A DNA stretch of 64,000 nucleotides from Siderastrea siderea (lineage: Eukaryota > Cnidaria > Anthozoa > Scleractinia > Rhizangiidae), in the NCBI GenBank assembly GCA_964030785.1, contig OZ034968.1, positions 62,827,899 to 62,891,898 on the forward strand, given 5' to 3'. Positions 49,027-60,511 of this stretch are shown in pieces. The stretch's first letter is position 1. Every line of letters begins with the position of its first letter. Both the position numbers and the translations under genes were made by a program. The notes beneath the pieces are model-generated. The model was not told the DNA's origin and did no database searches. It saw only the letters and a program-made list of their open reading frames with translations.

Positions 49027-51943
49027 ATGGCCGAACAGAAAGATATCTTTGTTCCTTCCCCTATTCCCGATAAGCTTGTGAACTTGCTTGAATGTTACCA
49101 AGCGTCGAAAGCGCTATTTGCAGCTTGTGACCTTGGAATCTTCGACAAGTTGCATAGCTCAACAGCACCACAGTCGGCTAAAGAAATATCGCTGGCGATA
49201 CCGGCTGATCTAGATGCCACAAGAAGGCTCATGGACACCCTTGTCGGCCTGGAGTTCTTGGAAAAGACAAAGCATGGCGATCAGTGGCTGTACAACAACT
49301 CTCAAGTGGCCAGCAAGTTTCTGACCAGCTCCAGTCCTGAATCTCAACTGGGTTATATAGCGATCAAGAACAACGTTGGATATCCCATACTCGGCCACCT
49401 AGAAAGCGCCGTTCGTGAAGGAACTACCCAGTGGATGAAGCCCCCATTTGAAAAATATCCAGATGACGTCTATAAAGAAGTTTATAGTCAGCCCGAACAG
49501 TCCCGCCTAGAGTTCATGAACGCCATGCATAACAGTTCCCTTCATGGGTGCTATGCTGTGGCTAAGGCCGTTGATTTAAGCCAGTATAACAGCTGCTGTG
49601 ATTTAGGAGGTAAGTAAGTTTGAAAGATTTGCTCATTTTGCAAGCCCGGTAAAAAGAAATCAGATTGAAAATTAGCGTTAAAAGTAAGGTTCAGCGATTT
49701 GATGTCTTCATGACATCATTGTCAAACTTTTCTTAGAAATGTAAACGGTGTAGCCGCTAATAATGCTAAAGAAAGACAAGAAAGGCTCTTCAACCACACC
49801 TTTGCAAAACAAATCTCTTATCTCAACAAGTGCAGATCCAAAGTGAACTGCCTCATTTATGAGATGCTGGACATTCCGGAACTCAAACCGAGACTTGACA
49901 CACTTAAAACGCAATTTGATTCTATCGGAGCTAACCTATTCTTTTAGAACATTACTTCACGTTAAGTACCGTTCCTATGTGGTTTTAAGCATTGTAAACT
50001 ACACTTGTATTTGCATGTAACTTCGTTTTCGTTTCATTTGAACTTGACAATGATGTCATGAAGAAATCGAAACGTTGCGCATTACTTATTTCTGTTTAGA
50101 AATGTATTTCAAGATGTTCGCTCCAGTTTGGTAAAAAAAACATCTTTGTGTTTAAAGCGAGCAGCTTGCATACCATGAAGCATGAAGTTTTTTGTCGGAG
50201 TTTAATTTTCGACCTTGACTTTGTCTACTGACGTTTTTCAAAACAGAGGAATCATTTCCCTGCGAGCATAAGTTTCCCGGTCGCCCCTTGCTCCCGCGGG
50301 CGAATAAGTAACCTCTGCTCGAAACCGTGCGATTCTTTTATCTACCGCCATCCGGGATTTGGAGGAATAAATTTTAAAAATACTGGTTTCTAACCGGCTC
50401 TCAACCGGTTTTTAAAATGCTTTCGCAGGATGTTACAAAGTGCGTGCGCTACGATAAGCTGGCAAATTTGTTCTACGCGACGCATTTGAACAATTTTTTT
50501 TTTTACAAAACTTCTCTCAGCTCACAAAGCCAGCAGAAAGAGAAGGGAACAATTTCGAACAAACCCGGTGCAAGAAACTTTTTCATTCATTGGTGATCGC
50601 ACGCACCACTTTGCGTTACATCAACGCCCACCTCAGTAGTAGCCTTGCAGGCTTGCACCCATTGTCTCATTCTCGAATGGTGAACCGCTTTTATTAATTA
50701 ACCAAAAACGACCTGGCGACGGACAGTAGAAGCAGAAAGAAGAAAGACAGGGTGGCTCGACTGGGGCACTGCAAGAGCAGCAGCCAAAGATAGAGGGGCC
50801 TGGAGAGAGAATGTTACAGCATTGTGTGCCTACTGGCATGACGAGCAATGATGATGATGATGAATCTGAGCTGGGTGCGCGCTTTATTTACCTTATAAGG
50901 AATGAACATTTTAACTTCTCTTATTTCCTTTTTATCCAATGTTGAACAGGAGGAGCAGGAACTCTTGCATATGCGTTGTGTCAGTACAATCCTCACATGA
51001 AGATCACAGTCCTTGACTTGCAGTCAGTTGTAGGCTCTGCTCATCACTTCAGACCATCACAGGAACTTTGCCCCAACCAAGGCAACGTTTCCTTTGTAGC
51101 AGGAGATTTCTTGAAACCTGGTCTACCGAAGGCTGATATGTACGCGATATCCCGTGTCCTCCACGACTCGCCTGGGAAGCATATCAACTTGCTTCTTTCA
51201 AATGTCTTCAAGAGTTTACCTTCAGGTGAGCAAAAACTTCATAAGTGCAAAAAGATGGACGGACGTAGGTTTGGCAGGGGGCCGGGAATGAAGCTTAAAA
51301 CTGAGGCAACTCCCGTTATCTCAAACCCCGGTTATCTCACGTCCCCAGTCATCTCGAACTGAAACCCGTTTATATCTAGGATTTACTCAATATTTTTTAC
51401 TCACTTAGTATTGCCTTTCTTGAACTCCGTTATTTCGAATCGAATCACCCGTTATTTTGAACAAGGTGACAGTCAATATGACCGTTAATTGCCGGTTAAA
51501 ATAGCGTAGACGATGATTACCAGTAGGCCCAGATTACCCGAAAATTTTGACGTTTAAATTTGCAAAAGCTGAGCTATCATTCTAGAAAAATCCTAGCGAG
51601 TCCCGTGCTGGTTCATCCACTGAAACTCGAACGTGAACAACTAGCAATTTTAGTTTTGTCCCAGCTAATCGTCATTTAAAACTTTTCTCTAGAAAGTTCT
51701 TCAATTAATATTCCTTTGCAATTTTTAGGCGGAGGACTTCTCATTTGCGAGCTGATTTTAAACGAAGACAAGAGTGGCCCTGTGTTTCCTCCTCTTCAAT
51801 CACTGAACATGCTGGTGGCTACAGGAGGGCGAGAGAGGACAGCTTCGGAATACAAGCAACTCTTGGAAAAGCATGGATTTGTCGATGTTCAAGTGAAACC
51901 AGTTCATCCTACTATGGCCGCTATTTTATGCAGAAAAATGTAA
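49027..51943 (+). CDS. ASMT: acetylserotonin O-methyltransferase-like enzyme
   Basis: Exons 49027-49609, 50950-51225 and 51729-51943; donors GTAAGT and GTGAGC, acceptors GAACAG and TTTTTAG; both junctions are in phase 1. The product is 357 residues, close to the family's usual 345. It should transfer a methyl group from S-adenosylmethionine to a hydroxyl; in vertebrates the substrate is N-acetylserotonin (melatonin synthesis), but the coral substrate is unknown. Residues about 10-95 form the helical dimerisation domain (SKALFAACDLGIFDKL). The SAM loop DLGGGAGTLAY spans the exon 1-2 junction at about 192-202. GDFLKPGLPKADMY, RVLHDS (the His is the expected catalytic base) and GGGLLICELILNEDKSGP follow in family order. 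ATG 49027 (MAEQKD) was chosen because it fits the family N terminus; an in-frame ATG at 48988 is possible. AATAAA lies near 52157. Confidence 0.88.
49695..50080. mobile_element. TIR element in ASMT intron 1
   Basis: GATTTGATGTCTTCATGACA with TCATTGTCAA (49697) is inverted at about 50045-50075 (TTGACAATGATGTCATGAAG). The core resembles the inverted repeat at 647-853. The rest of intron 1 (50081-50949) holds a possible hairpin (GCGAGCA...) at 50260-50325 and no gene. Confidence 0.6.
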
Positions 51944-53288
51944 GATGCATGCATGGGTGGAAATGTTGTTGAACTCAGATTAGCCAGTATAAACCTCAAT
52001 CATTAGAGTGGTTCTAGAGGTTATAAGCTAATATTTTATATTTGGTCTTTTATTTCCATTTCTTCTTGAGCCCGCCACGATTAGCGTAATCGCTACCTGC
52101 GGGCTTCCTAGTATTGTCAATTATTGTTTTATCTTTTTTAAAAATAATAATAATAATAAAGCTGTTTGCGCTAGACACAAATTTTTAAAGTTTGGCTCGT
52201 ACAGAAAAATGCAATGGATAATTCTGGAAAGGCTGCACATAGCAGGTGGTTCCTATAGCAACCATCTGAAAGGCGTATTAATTCCTCCCCTTAATGGCAT
52301 TATATTCCATTGCAAGTTACCACCCGCATATTGTTAGATTTTTCCCTCACTGTTCGTCGGTGTCATAGGTAGACACCTTTACACCTGGGTAAAAAGACAA
52401 AGTGGCAAATGTGGCAAAAGAGACAATGTCAAGAGACAATGTGGCAAAACGTGCCTCGCCTTAAACCACTGATATTTCGAATAGAAAGTCCAATCAACCT
52501 CGTTCCCAGAGTCTCTCTCTCTCTTAAAGGGAGGAGGAGATACCCTGGGATACCCTAGGCGACAGCGGCGATAGCGGCGCTAGCAGCCACTACTATGATC
52601 TGGAATGAGCACCATGAAATTAGGAGACTACGTAGTTTTTGCATCTTGAAAAGAAAATTTTATTTAAGTTAGCAAAACCTGTAAATTTTGCGCGTTAAGT
52701 CCTGCTTAGAGGCAACATATTTTTATGAGCGGTTTCATCGGCGATATACGCAAATCTCTCCAGTAGCCGAGTAATCGCCGCAGGCACATACAAATCTCTA
52801 CAAGAATATCAGTCACTGAAATAAATCTTCGCTTATGTGCAAGATATCAAGCTCAGATTTTACATTTCTAGATAATTTAAGCCGTTCTTTCTGATAGTAC
52901 TGCAGATGGTTTTTGTTCAGTTCAAAGTTCAGAAAAACTACGAGATGGTGTCTTGGTAAGGTTCACTGTTACATAGACAAGATAGCATTTAAATGGTTTG
53001 GAAGCTGTGTGCACTCTCATTGCTAAAAAGCCTTGATTTATCAAATTATAAAGCAATGAAATCACTTTAGCGCGGTAGATGCGAAGAGACTGTGAATAAA
53101 TGAAGCTTTGAAACCCCGTTTCTACGTTTTAGTTTACATCCACGTCGTCAAGCACATGAAGAAGGCAAAACTAGATATCGTGTTGTCTTTGAAAAAAAGA
53201 CTTAAATTAGAGAACACTTGAGAAATGTAGAAAGCAAAATTTTCTCGTCAAATGCATATCGCGATTACGGTGAAAACAAAACGCTTTT
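51944..53288. other. 3' flank and intergenic sequence
   Basis: Probable ASMT 3' UTR to about 52165 with an (AAT)n run at 52143-52160. A degraded copy of the CAACCTCGTTCCCAG hairpin lies at 52495-52558 (right arm diverged). The rest is AT-rich and unassigned. Confidence 0.4.
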
Positions 53289-54025
53289 ATAATAATAATA
53301 ATAATAATAATAATAACTTTATTAACGTGTCAAAAACTGTAATAACTGAGGGGAAAAGTCCCCTCTACTAATTGTGGACACCTAACCTGCCTAACTAACA
53401 ACTGTTTCTTCAACTATATTAAAATATAAAAATATGTCATGTAATGTTGGCGGCCAGTCATTCTTGGCATAGGTTGCAGCCTCGACAATCACTGACATTT
53501 GCAGCCAGCACGGTGAGGTCCCGATCACGTATAACGTTCTTAAATTGCTTCAAAGAGGGTAAATTTCTTAGTCTAGGAGTGAGATCATTCCAAAGTTTGG
53601 GCCCTAGGTAACGAAGTGAGTGTTTTCCATATGTTACCGAAGAGAATCGAGGTTGAACAAATTCTCGTTTTCTTAAATTATATAAGCCACTGTCTAATTG
53701 GAAAAGATTACAGAGTCTCTCTGACAGCAATTTATGCTTAATTTTATACATGAAGATGGCAATGTCCTGTAATCGCCTGTTGTACAACGATGGTATGTTT
53801 GCTTTTGTCAGTAGTTCCTCATAGCAAGATTGTTTATCCTTAAATACTTTCCTAAGTCCTCTTTCTTGTACGCGTTCAAGCTTTCTCCTGTCGCTAGCCT
53901 TGCAGAAGTGCCAGGTGAGGTGACAGTAAGTTAGGTGTGGTAAAATGGCAGCTTTATATAGTTGCAGCTTTGCTTCTGTGAAAGCTACTTGGTGTTTGCT
54001 TCGGTATTGCCTTCGTTTTGTGATT
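53289..54025 (-). mobile_element. 5'-truncated LINE (CR1/L2-type) fragment with 3' tail
   Basis: One open frame of about 190 codons on the minus strand (about 54025-53458) encodes the end of a reverse transcriptase. Its motifs are KLQLYKAAILPHLTYCHLTW, RRKLERVQERGLRKVF and YGKHSLRYLGPKLWNDL, typical of the C terminus of non-LTR RTs. A 3' UTR of about 140 bases follows, ending AATAAAG(TTA)n at 53289-53320, the microsatellite tail common in CR1/L2 elements. The 5' part is missing. Family by motif memory only. Confidence 0.82.
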
Positions 54026-55378
54026 GGTTAAAAAATTAGCCACTTTCCTTACCAATTAGAACTAAAACCCAAATCACTCGTGACTTATTCGCACATGTTT
54101 TTCTGTGCTGGGTGATTGTTATCAAGGTACTATATTCAGTGGACGTCGAGAAAACCTGCAGTGTGGAACATTCCGGAATATTCCGGAACATGAAATAAAA
54201 AATAAGAAAGATAAATTTTTAAAAAGTGAGATCGTGAAAAAAGGATAAGAATAAATATCTCACTGACTAAATGATGCCGAACGAACGGATTAAGTAATTG
54301 AGAGATGCTGCAGACACGACACCCAATTAGAAACAGATCTTTACCTTCTTTATTTACTAAACGTCAACACTTCATAGTCATAAATGGAAAACACTCTTTC
54401 GCCCCCAAGAAAATACGAGTGACTTGGAGAAGGAGCCTATAATCCCGCTCGGAGAAATTCTAGACTATCCCGAAAGAAAATAACGACTGCTCGCAGTGAG
54501 CCTATACCGGTTTCCCGTCGTGCATACTTAAAGGCTGCATTTCAAACTTCAACTGACAACAACAAATTCAGTTACAATTACAAGACTTTATTTGCCCGTC
54601 ACCCTAAACTTTACAGCTGATTTGCATACTCTATACTTTGGAACACAGTTACTATAACAACACCAAAAGGACACGCACAACTGTCTATATTAAATAGGTT
54701 TCCACTCAAGTAGTTCTAAACTATTGGCAGGAGAACTTAGCAAGCTGTTTCAAGTTTTTCAGATACCCATCTGAAAATAATAATTTACATTAGAATTTAA
54801 ACTAATTCAGGTTGAAGTATAACGTAGTGCAGTGTTACTATAAACTGATCTATTGAATAATGTAAAAAAATTTGTTCACTCGTGTTTTTCTTAAAATAAA
54901 ATTCGCGACTGAGTGAAAACTTCTTTCCAAATTAAATTCGTGAATGAGTGATATAAACAAAGAGGACGGAAGACTCTTTCTTGTGTTAATCTTATGGCAG
55001 TTTTTGAGAAGAGAGAACTATTTGAAGAATGAATTCTGCCCTGCACTTCTCAGACTGTTGCCATAAATATATTACAACTCAGATATCATCTAATTTAAAA
55101 AAATACAAAATGTTATAAATATGGTTTTCAAAGAAACAATAGACTCCTATTTACAGATTACAAACCAAAGACTTGCAACGCTTCAAATAAATAAAACTAT
55201 AATAAATGCAGACACAAATTTCTGTTTTACAACTCTAGCCTTTTCTATTTCATTTTCCAAGGCTCTTCCTTCAACTGAAGAGTGGTTTTCTTGTCCTTGG
55301 CAGAGGTGGCGGATACAGGAATTTTAGAGCAGATTACGAGCTGACTCGGAATGAAATAGTTTCAGTTATTGTTAGATG
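54026..55378. other. unassigned intergenic sequence
   Basis: AT-rich, no gene or bounded repeat seen; short frames only. Confidence 0.3.
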
Positions 55379-55852
55379 ATGTGTACGCTCCCGTTTTCCC
55401 GCGCGTGGGACAGGTAACGCGTACTTTCTTTGACCAGTGATTGGTCAGTCAGTGTTTTTTGTCCCTGTTGTGACTGACCAGAAAGCCTGTCCGAAATGAA
55501 ACCCACTTTGTGCGCGTTTGCCCGAGCTTTTCCCGCGCTTAGCACCAGTCAATTTCAAGTTTTTAAAGGGGCTCTGATTGGTTTATTGCTCCTTGTACAT
55601 TTCTATGATTGACCACGGGGTCTGTCTCTCGAAACGCTCTATAACTTACCAGGCCAGGCCGATAACTTTCCGAAACTGGGAATTATTAGTACAAACAGAA
55701 GCTCCTGGTACAAACTTGCCACTGTGTTAAAAAAATATGTACAAAAATTACATCTATCTTACAAAATCAATACAAATAGAGCCTCAGTTACAAAAACATG
55801 AAATAGTTTTCGGGCCCAGTAAGTTATCGGGAGTTTTGGGAAGCGTACACAT
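55379..55852. mobile_element. possible TIR element
   Basis: ATGTGTACGCTCCC (55379) and its near-complement GGAAGCGTACACAT (55852) bound a region with GATAACTT...AAGTTATCGG arms. The repeat is short and imperfect. Confidence 0.4.
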
Positions 55853-56080
55853 GGCGTGATTTGCACTTTGTTTTCGGAAACGTCAATGAAGGTTGTACAG
55901 TAACTGATGCTGAGTAGCCTTGTTTGTCACGCCAAGCCCTCGTTTTATAATTTGCTCTGACGACGCTTACACGTTCGAAACGTCAACGTCGGCTTTCAGA
56001 TCTCTTTATAGTGACCAGTTTACTTTGCATTAACTCAGCAGAACAGGTATTAAATTAAGGTCTTTAGCGAAAAGCTTTCG

Positions 56081-59000
56081 CTATCTTGAACAGGTGCAAA
56101 GGAGAGTCACCACTGCAATCAAAATCACTGTCCAAAGTTGCCCATGGACAAATGAGGCGCCGCTGTGCCCGGTTGGCGCCCTCGATTCCGAGACAGTAGT
56201 GGACGGCAATGAACTGGCTGGTACAATAGTGGGCGGCGATGAACTGGCTGGTACAACAACGGGCGGTGATGAACTGGACCTCACAACCCTGGGATTTGAT
56301 ATCTGTGATATTGAAGGTAGCGTGGACGGAGGGAGACTGGGAGGCCCTGAAATTCAGTGAACGAACTTAGATCAGTATTCAGCAGCTTGAAAGAGTTTTC
56401 AACTAAATCTATAGTCTTATACAGTTAATCGACTAGACCACTACGGCCTGATAAACTTAAGTCTATCAAGAGAGGCTTAATCAACGCACTGGCTTTATAA
56501 TTACCCTTGATATACACTTTTTTTGTTTTTGCTTTTTTTTTTTAATTTTCACACATGGACACACATCTTAGCCTTTTTCGTGGGAAACAAATTCACCGCA
56601 CTCTAGGTTTTATAAAGAACATGATATGCATCTTGGTGTTACACTCATATGGAAACGCTGATAAAGGCCTCCTTAGGTGAATTGCATGGCGGGAAAGAAA
56701 CAACCTCAATATAAACAAAAGGTTTAAGAATCAGTGGAAGCAGGTAACTTAAGAAAAGTGGTCATCACAAGTGTACTCGATGAGGACCCACCTTGTGTAG
56801 GAGTAGGGGGGCTATGCAAAATTTATTGGCCTCAAAATTCGAGTTGAGACTTTCATATTAGGTGTACATGAAGCTTGCATTGCTGGAGAAATGGCACAAC
56901 GAGGTTTGTATCTTTTTCTTAGTTTCTACTCCTGATAGAGTGGGGGCTATACATTGTACAAACAAGACACCATCTTTTGAGGTGGGGGAAGGTGGGTACA
57001 TGAAGAGACCACCGGTCTTTACAGGAGCCATGATCTAGAACGCGCGTGTACACCAATATACTACTCCTCATAATATACCGTAACGTGCTCCAGAGTAATG
57101 GCTTGTAAGCTAACGAACACTCTCCACGCTGTCCGGTAGACTATGCCACAAATTTTTCTTGGTTACTTTTAAAAATAAAGTAAAAGAGAAAAGAAAGTGC
57201 TACACTTAATTTAAAATGGCACTTTGAAAAAACATAATACCAAGCCGATTGGCAATTACCTTTGGACGTATTAACAAAGATCCAAATCCTTTTCATTTTG
57301 CTACCCAAGGCTGTTAAATGCACCTTGGCTCTTATTTCGAGGTCGTCGTCCTTCATCTTGATGCTAGTCAGCATTAACGATCGCGATCCATCTGTAACTG
57401 TCAACCTTTTCCAGAAATCAGGCATTAGGCGATGGACGTCTGTTACGTTAATAGTTGCGCCCTGCTTAGGATTTATATACGCAAACTTTGTTCCATTGGA
57501 GTCGAAGAACTCGATTTCGGCCACCTGTTCCAGTGGATACATATTGTACACGACCCTGGTCAAGTTGAGGTTAGCATCTTTCCAAGTCCGCACACCTGAT
57601 GGTAAAAGATGAGAGATGCACAGACAAGATTAGCTGAAAGTAGATCATGCTTTGCCTAAAACATGGAGGTCGGCTTGCGGTTTTACATGCCAGTCACTGT
57701 GTTAATGCAGTTTAGTTAAAATAGATTATTGTATCGGTAAATTGTTGAAAAGATGATTCACTACCGGCGCAAAGATCGCAAATGATCCTCTACCCATCTC
57801 CAACATTCACTCCCTTCCCCGGGGTTGGGACTTTCGTACAAGACGTGAGTGTTTGTGCTATCTCAATGGGGGTCAAAAACTATTTTAGTAATCACTTGAA
57901 TTCCCACCGACACATGTAGCTTTAATGATGCTACCATAAGGTCAGGCACTCAGTGGTCTCAGACAATCAATTTGAAATCAAGACTTACATACAACAGTGA
58001 AGTTGACTTCAAAAATATAATAATCTACAGAACCGTTCGTCCAGTGAACTTCAAACCGGAAGTGGATGTGGTACCTGGAGCTGCTCTGGGTTGAGTGGTC
58101 CACTATCAGTCTTCCGTTTGTACCCCTCGATACTCGTGTCCCGTCCGACAACGCTGATTGTTGTAATGCACAGGCCATGGACCTGTAATTGCAGTAAACA
58201 AGGTTACTCCATTCAGTGTCGTGAGTATATCTGTAGCTCCAGTAAATTTCATGGATTGAGGCCAGGTTTACATTTCTCAAAGCTTCATTCGGTAAGGTTA
58301 GCGAACCACTGGAGCAGGCTAACAGCTTTGTTGTTTTTATTTCTGCTGCTGTAATTCCTGAAAAGAAGTAAAGTGATCTGAGAGAGTTAGTGTCAAAGAT
58401 ATCCTAAAGAAAAGAAAACTGAAAAAAAAACGTGGTAAAAAATGTAAATGTAGGTGAACATGACGAGAAAGGGAAGGAGCAAATGTTTTTGGCTGTTTTT
58501 ATATTTATGTTTAATATTAATTAAGGTTTGATGAAATTTATTGATTTGATTTTCGCCTTCCCCACAGCCTGTTCCAGACTCTAAGGTGAAGGACGGCAGA
58601 AATTAGAAATCAGACGCACGAGCTGTGAAATAGGGGGCGCTCTACTTAGCCACCTCCCCCCTCCCCCTCCCCTCCGCCCGACGCCCCACGTTTCTCAGCC
58701 TCATTTCCTCCTTCGCCACTCCTGCTATCTCGGAGACTGGACCAGGCTACCCTTATACCTTCCCCAGTCCCCTCCACCCCGCTTTGTGTTGATGTTGATG
58801 ATTGCGTGACAAAATGAACTGAGTGGTCAGGTCAACCTACGACCCCTGCGGCCCCGGTAAGTATATGCGTCAGAACCAGGAGCCCGTTTCTCGAAAGTCC
58901 CGGGGTGCTTTCCATTAAGCCAAATATTTCGGAAATTTCGGTCGGAAGTCAAATGGAAAGGTCCGTTTCGGTTTGGTCAGACCGGAATATTTGGGACCAC

Positions 59001-60511
59001 CTCTGGAGGTGGTCCACTTTGACCGGTCGGATCGGTCGGACCGAAATTTACCGTTCCATTTACCGAACTTGTTGTTCCCAGTAGCGCTCTTCCTTCTCTT
59101 GCTTGATACATCCATGATGGCGACAGTGCAGACTTATCTGTGCAGAGACTGTAATTATACAACGACTGACCTAACAGAATTATTAATGTATTCCTGTTGT
59201 GCGTCGATGACTATCCCCAGTACCTGTCTAAAGCATGTTGACAATTTGTGCTGTTTCGAGGTATAGATTCTTTGAACATTGCTTACATTCTTTTTCCCTC
59301 GTTTTGTTTTCGAAATGTAACAGATCGCTTCGATCGGAAAATGTCGTTCCATTATTCAGCGGTCGGTCCGGCGGTCTTTGACCGGTCGGAATCATATAAT
59401 GGAAAGCACCCCCGGTATCTTTTCGGGCCCGGTGCCATATTTTAAAATCAAAATCTGTCAGGAGCCAGAACCAGGCTCCTGAATCTATAGAATGGTGGTG
59501 TAGATTTTAGCCCACAAACCATCTCGACTTGTTTCGTCAACTTCGAATTTTACTTCTTAGCTTTAAAAACCTACAAAATTTGAATCTTTAAGGTAAATTT
59601 TACGCTCACAAAATAGCTTTCCGGAACCGAAAAGTATCGGGACTTTCGAGAAACGGGCCTCAAGTCGTAATGACAGTAAAGCGCTGTCGTCTATTAGGTT
59701 AAAGTGAAAGTGGCAAAGTGAAGAGAAAGGGAAAATTAGAACGAAAGTGAAAGTGACAGAATGGGAGTTTATTTTGAAAGATAATTGACTTAGTGTGATA
59801 AGTGAGAGGGAACGTTGTCCCTAATATTGATTTGCATGTGTTGATTTCGACTTTCAACACCGGGAAGACAACTTCAAAGTAGAGACAATCGATAACACTG
59901 TGAAACAAAAAAAATACAGAATCAAAATACAGGTAAAAGGTATCATAAGAAATTTGTACTTAAGCGAATACCACGAACAAATTGCTACACGTACATGTTA
60001 ACTCGCAACATTTGCTCGTGTTCACATATGCAAACTAAGCACAATCGCGCAGTGCGTATTGGCGAAATGTTTAGCGTTGTAAAAGACCTTATTCCTAAAT
60101 CAAACAACCCAAACTGTGCCTCTAAAAGAAATATTTTCAAATATTAATTTTTCGACGACTAAAGAGTATATTTTGTTACATTTAACAGCACAAAACGATA
60201 GCAGTTACGAGTTTCTGAGTGGTGCTTTAGCTAATATACGCATGAACGGCCCTCGTGTCACGCACAAGTCAAGAGCGTTATAATTGCGACACAAAATGGA
60301 AAGACCTGCAATTTAATTTCTTATCCTGTAAAGTATAAAGTATACATCATTCTAGCTGGTGTAAGTTTCATGCGGGAAACTGATCTGTGTTTCGCCGTGG
60401 GCCCACGAGCACAGTATTAGAAAATCCCGTGTAGAAAATAAGTTTAAATAGACACTCACCGAACGCAACAGGCCAGGCAACTGTGATCCACCAAAGTAGA
60501 TAATTTGTCAT
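56081..60511 (-). CDS. secreted stalked surface protein, GPI- or tail-anchored, unknown family
   Basis: Exons 60511-60460, 58357-57989, 57595-57260 and 56346-56081. All junctions have GT/AG borders and consistent phase 1, giving 340 residues. Exon 1 encodes a signal peptide (MTNYLLWWITVAWPVAFG). Exons 2 and 3 (about 18-252) are beta-rich extracellular modules. Their Cys are at LLACSSG, VYCNYRSMACA and TVVC, their Trp residues at IYWSY and VHWTNG, and they carry several N-glycosylation sites (NLTR, NVTD, NFTV). They may be Ig-like, but no canonical YxC is seen. Exon 4 gives a Ser/Pro stalk with three 10-residue repeats (SSSPPVVVPA type). It ends in a hydrophobic stretch (LWTVILIAVVTLLCTC) with only two residues after it, as in GPI signals or single-pass anchors without a cytoplasmic tail. 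I do not recognise the family. Intron 1 contains two nested MITEs. Confidence 0.75.
56196..56285. repeat. 30-bp tandem repeat coding the stalk
   Basis: Three diverged 30-bp units (GGGCGGCGATGAACTGGCTG type on the plus strand) inside the last exon encode ten-residue Ser/Pro repeats. Copy-number change would alter stalk length without a frameshift. Confidence 0.75.
58881..59660. mobile_element. outer MITE in the stalk-protein intron 1
   Basis: The ends AGCCCGTTTCTCGAAAGTCC (58881) and complement (59639-59660) form inverted repeats. A second element sits 20 bases inside the left end, so the original element was about 270 bp. A hairpin CAGGAGCC...GGCTCCTG lies at 59459-59482. Confidence 0.7.
58903..59411. 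mobile_element. inner MITE with CCG target duplication
   Basis: GGGTGCTTTCCATTA (58903) is exactly inverted at 59397-59411. CCG flanks both sides (58900-58902, 59412-59414), fitting a 3-bp PIF/Harbinger-type duplication. Internally rich in CGGTCGGA motifs in both orientations. Confidence 0.8.
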
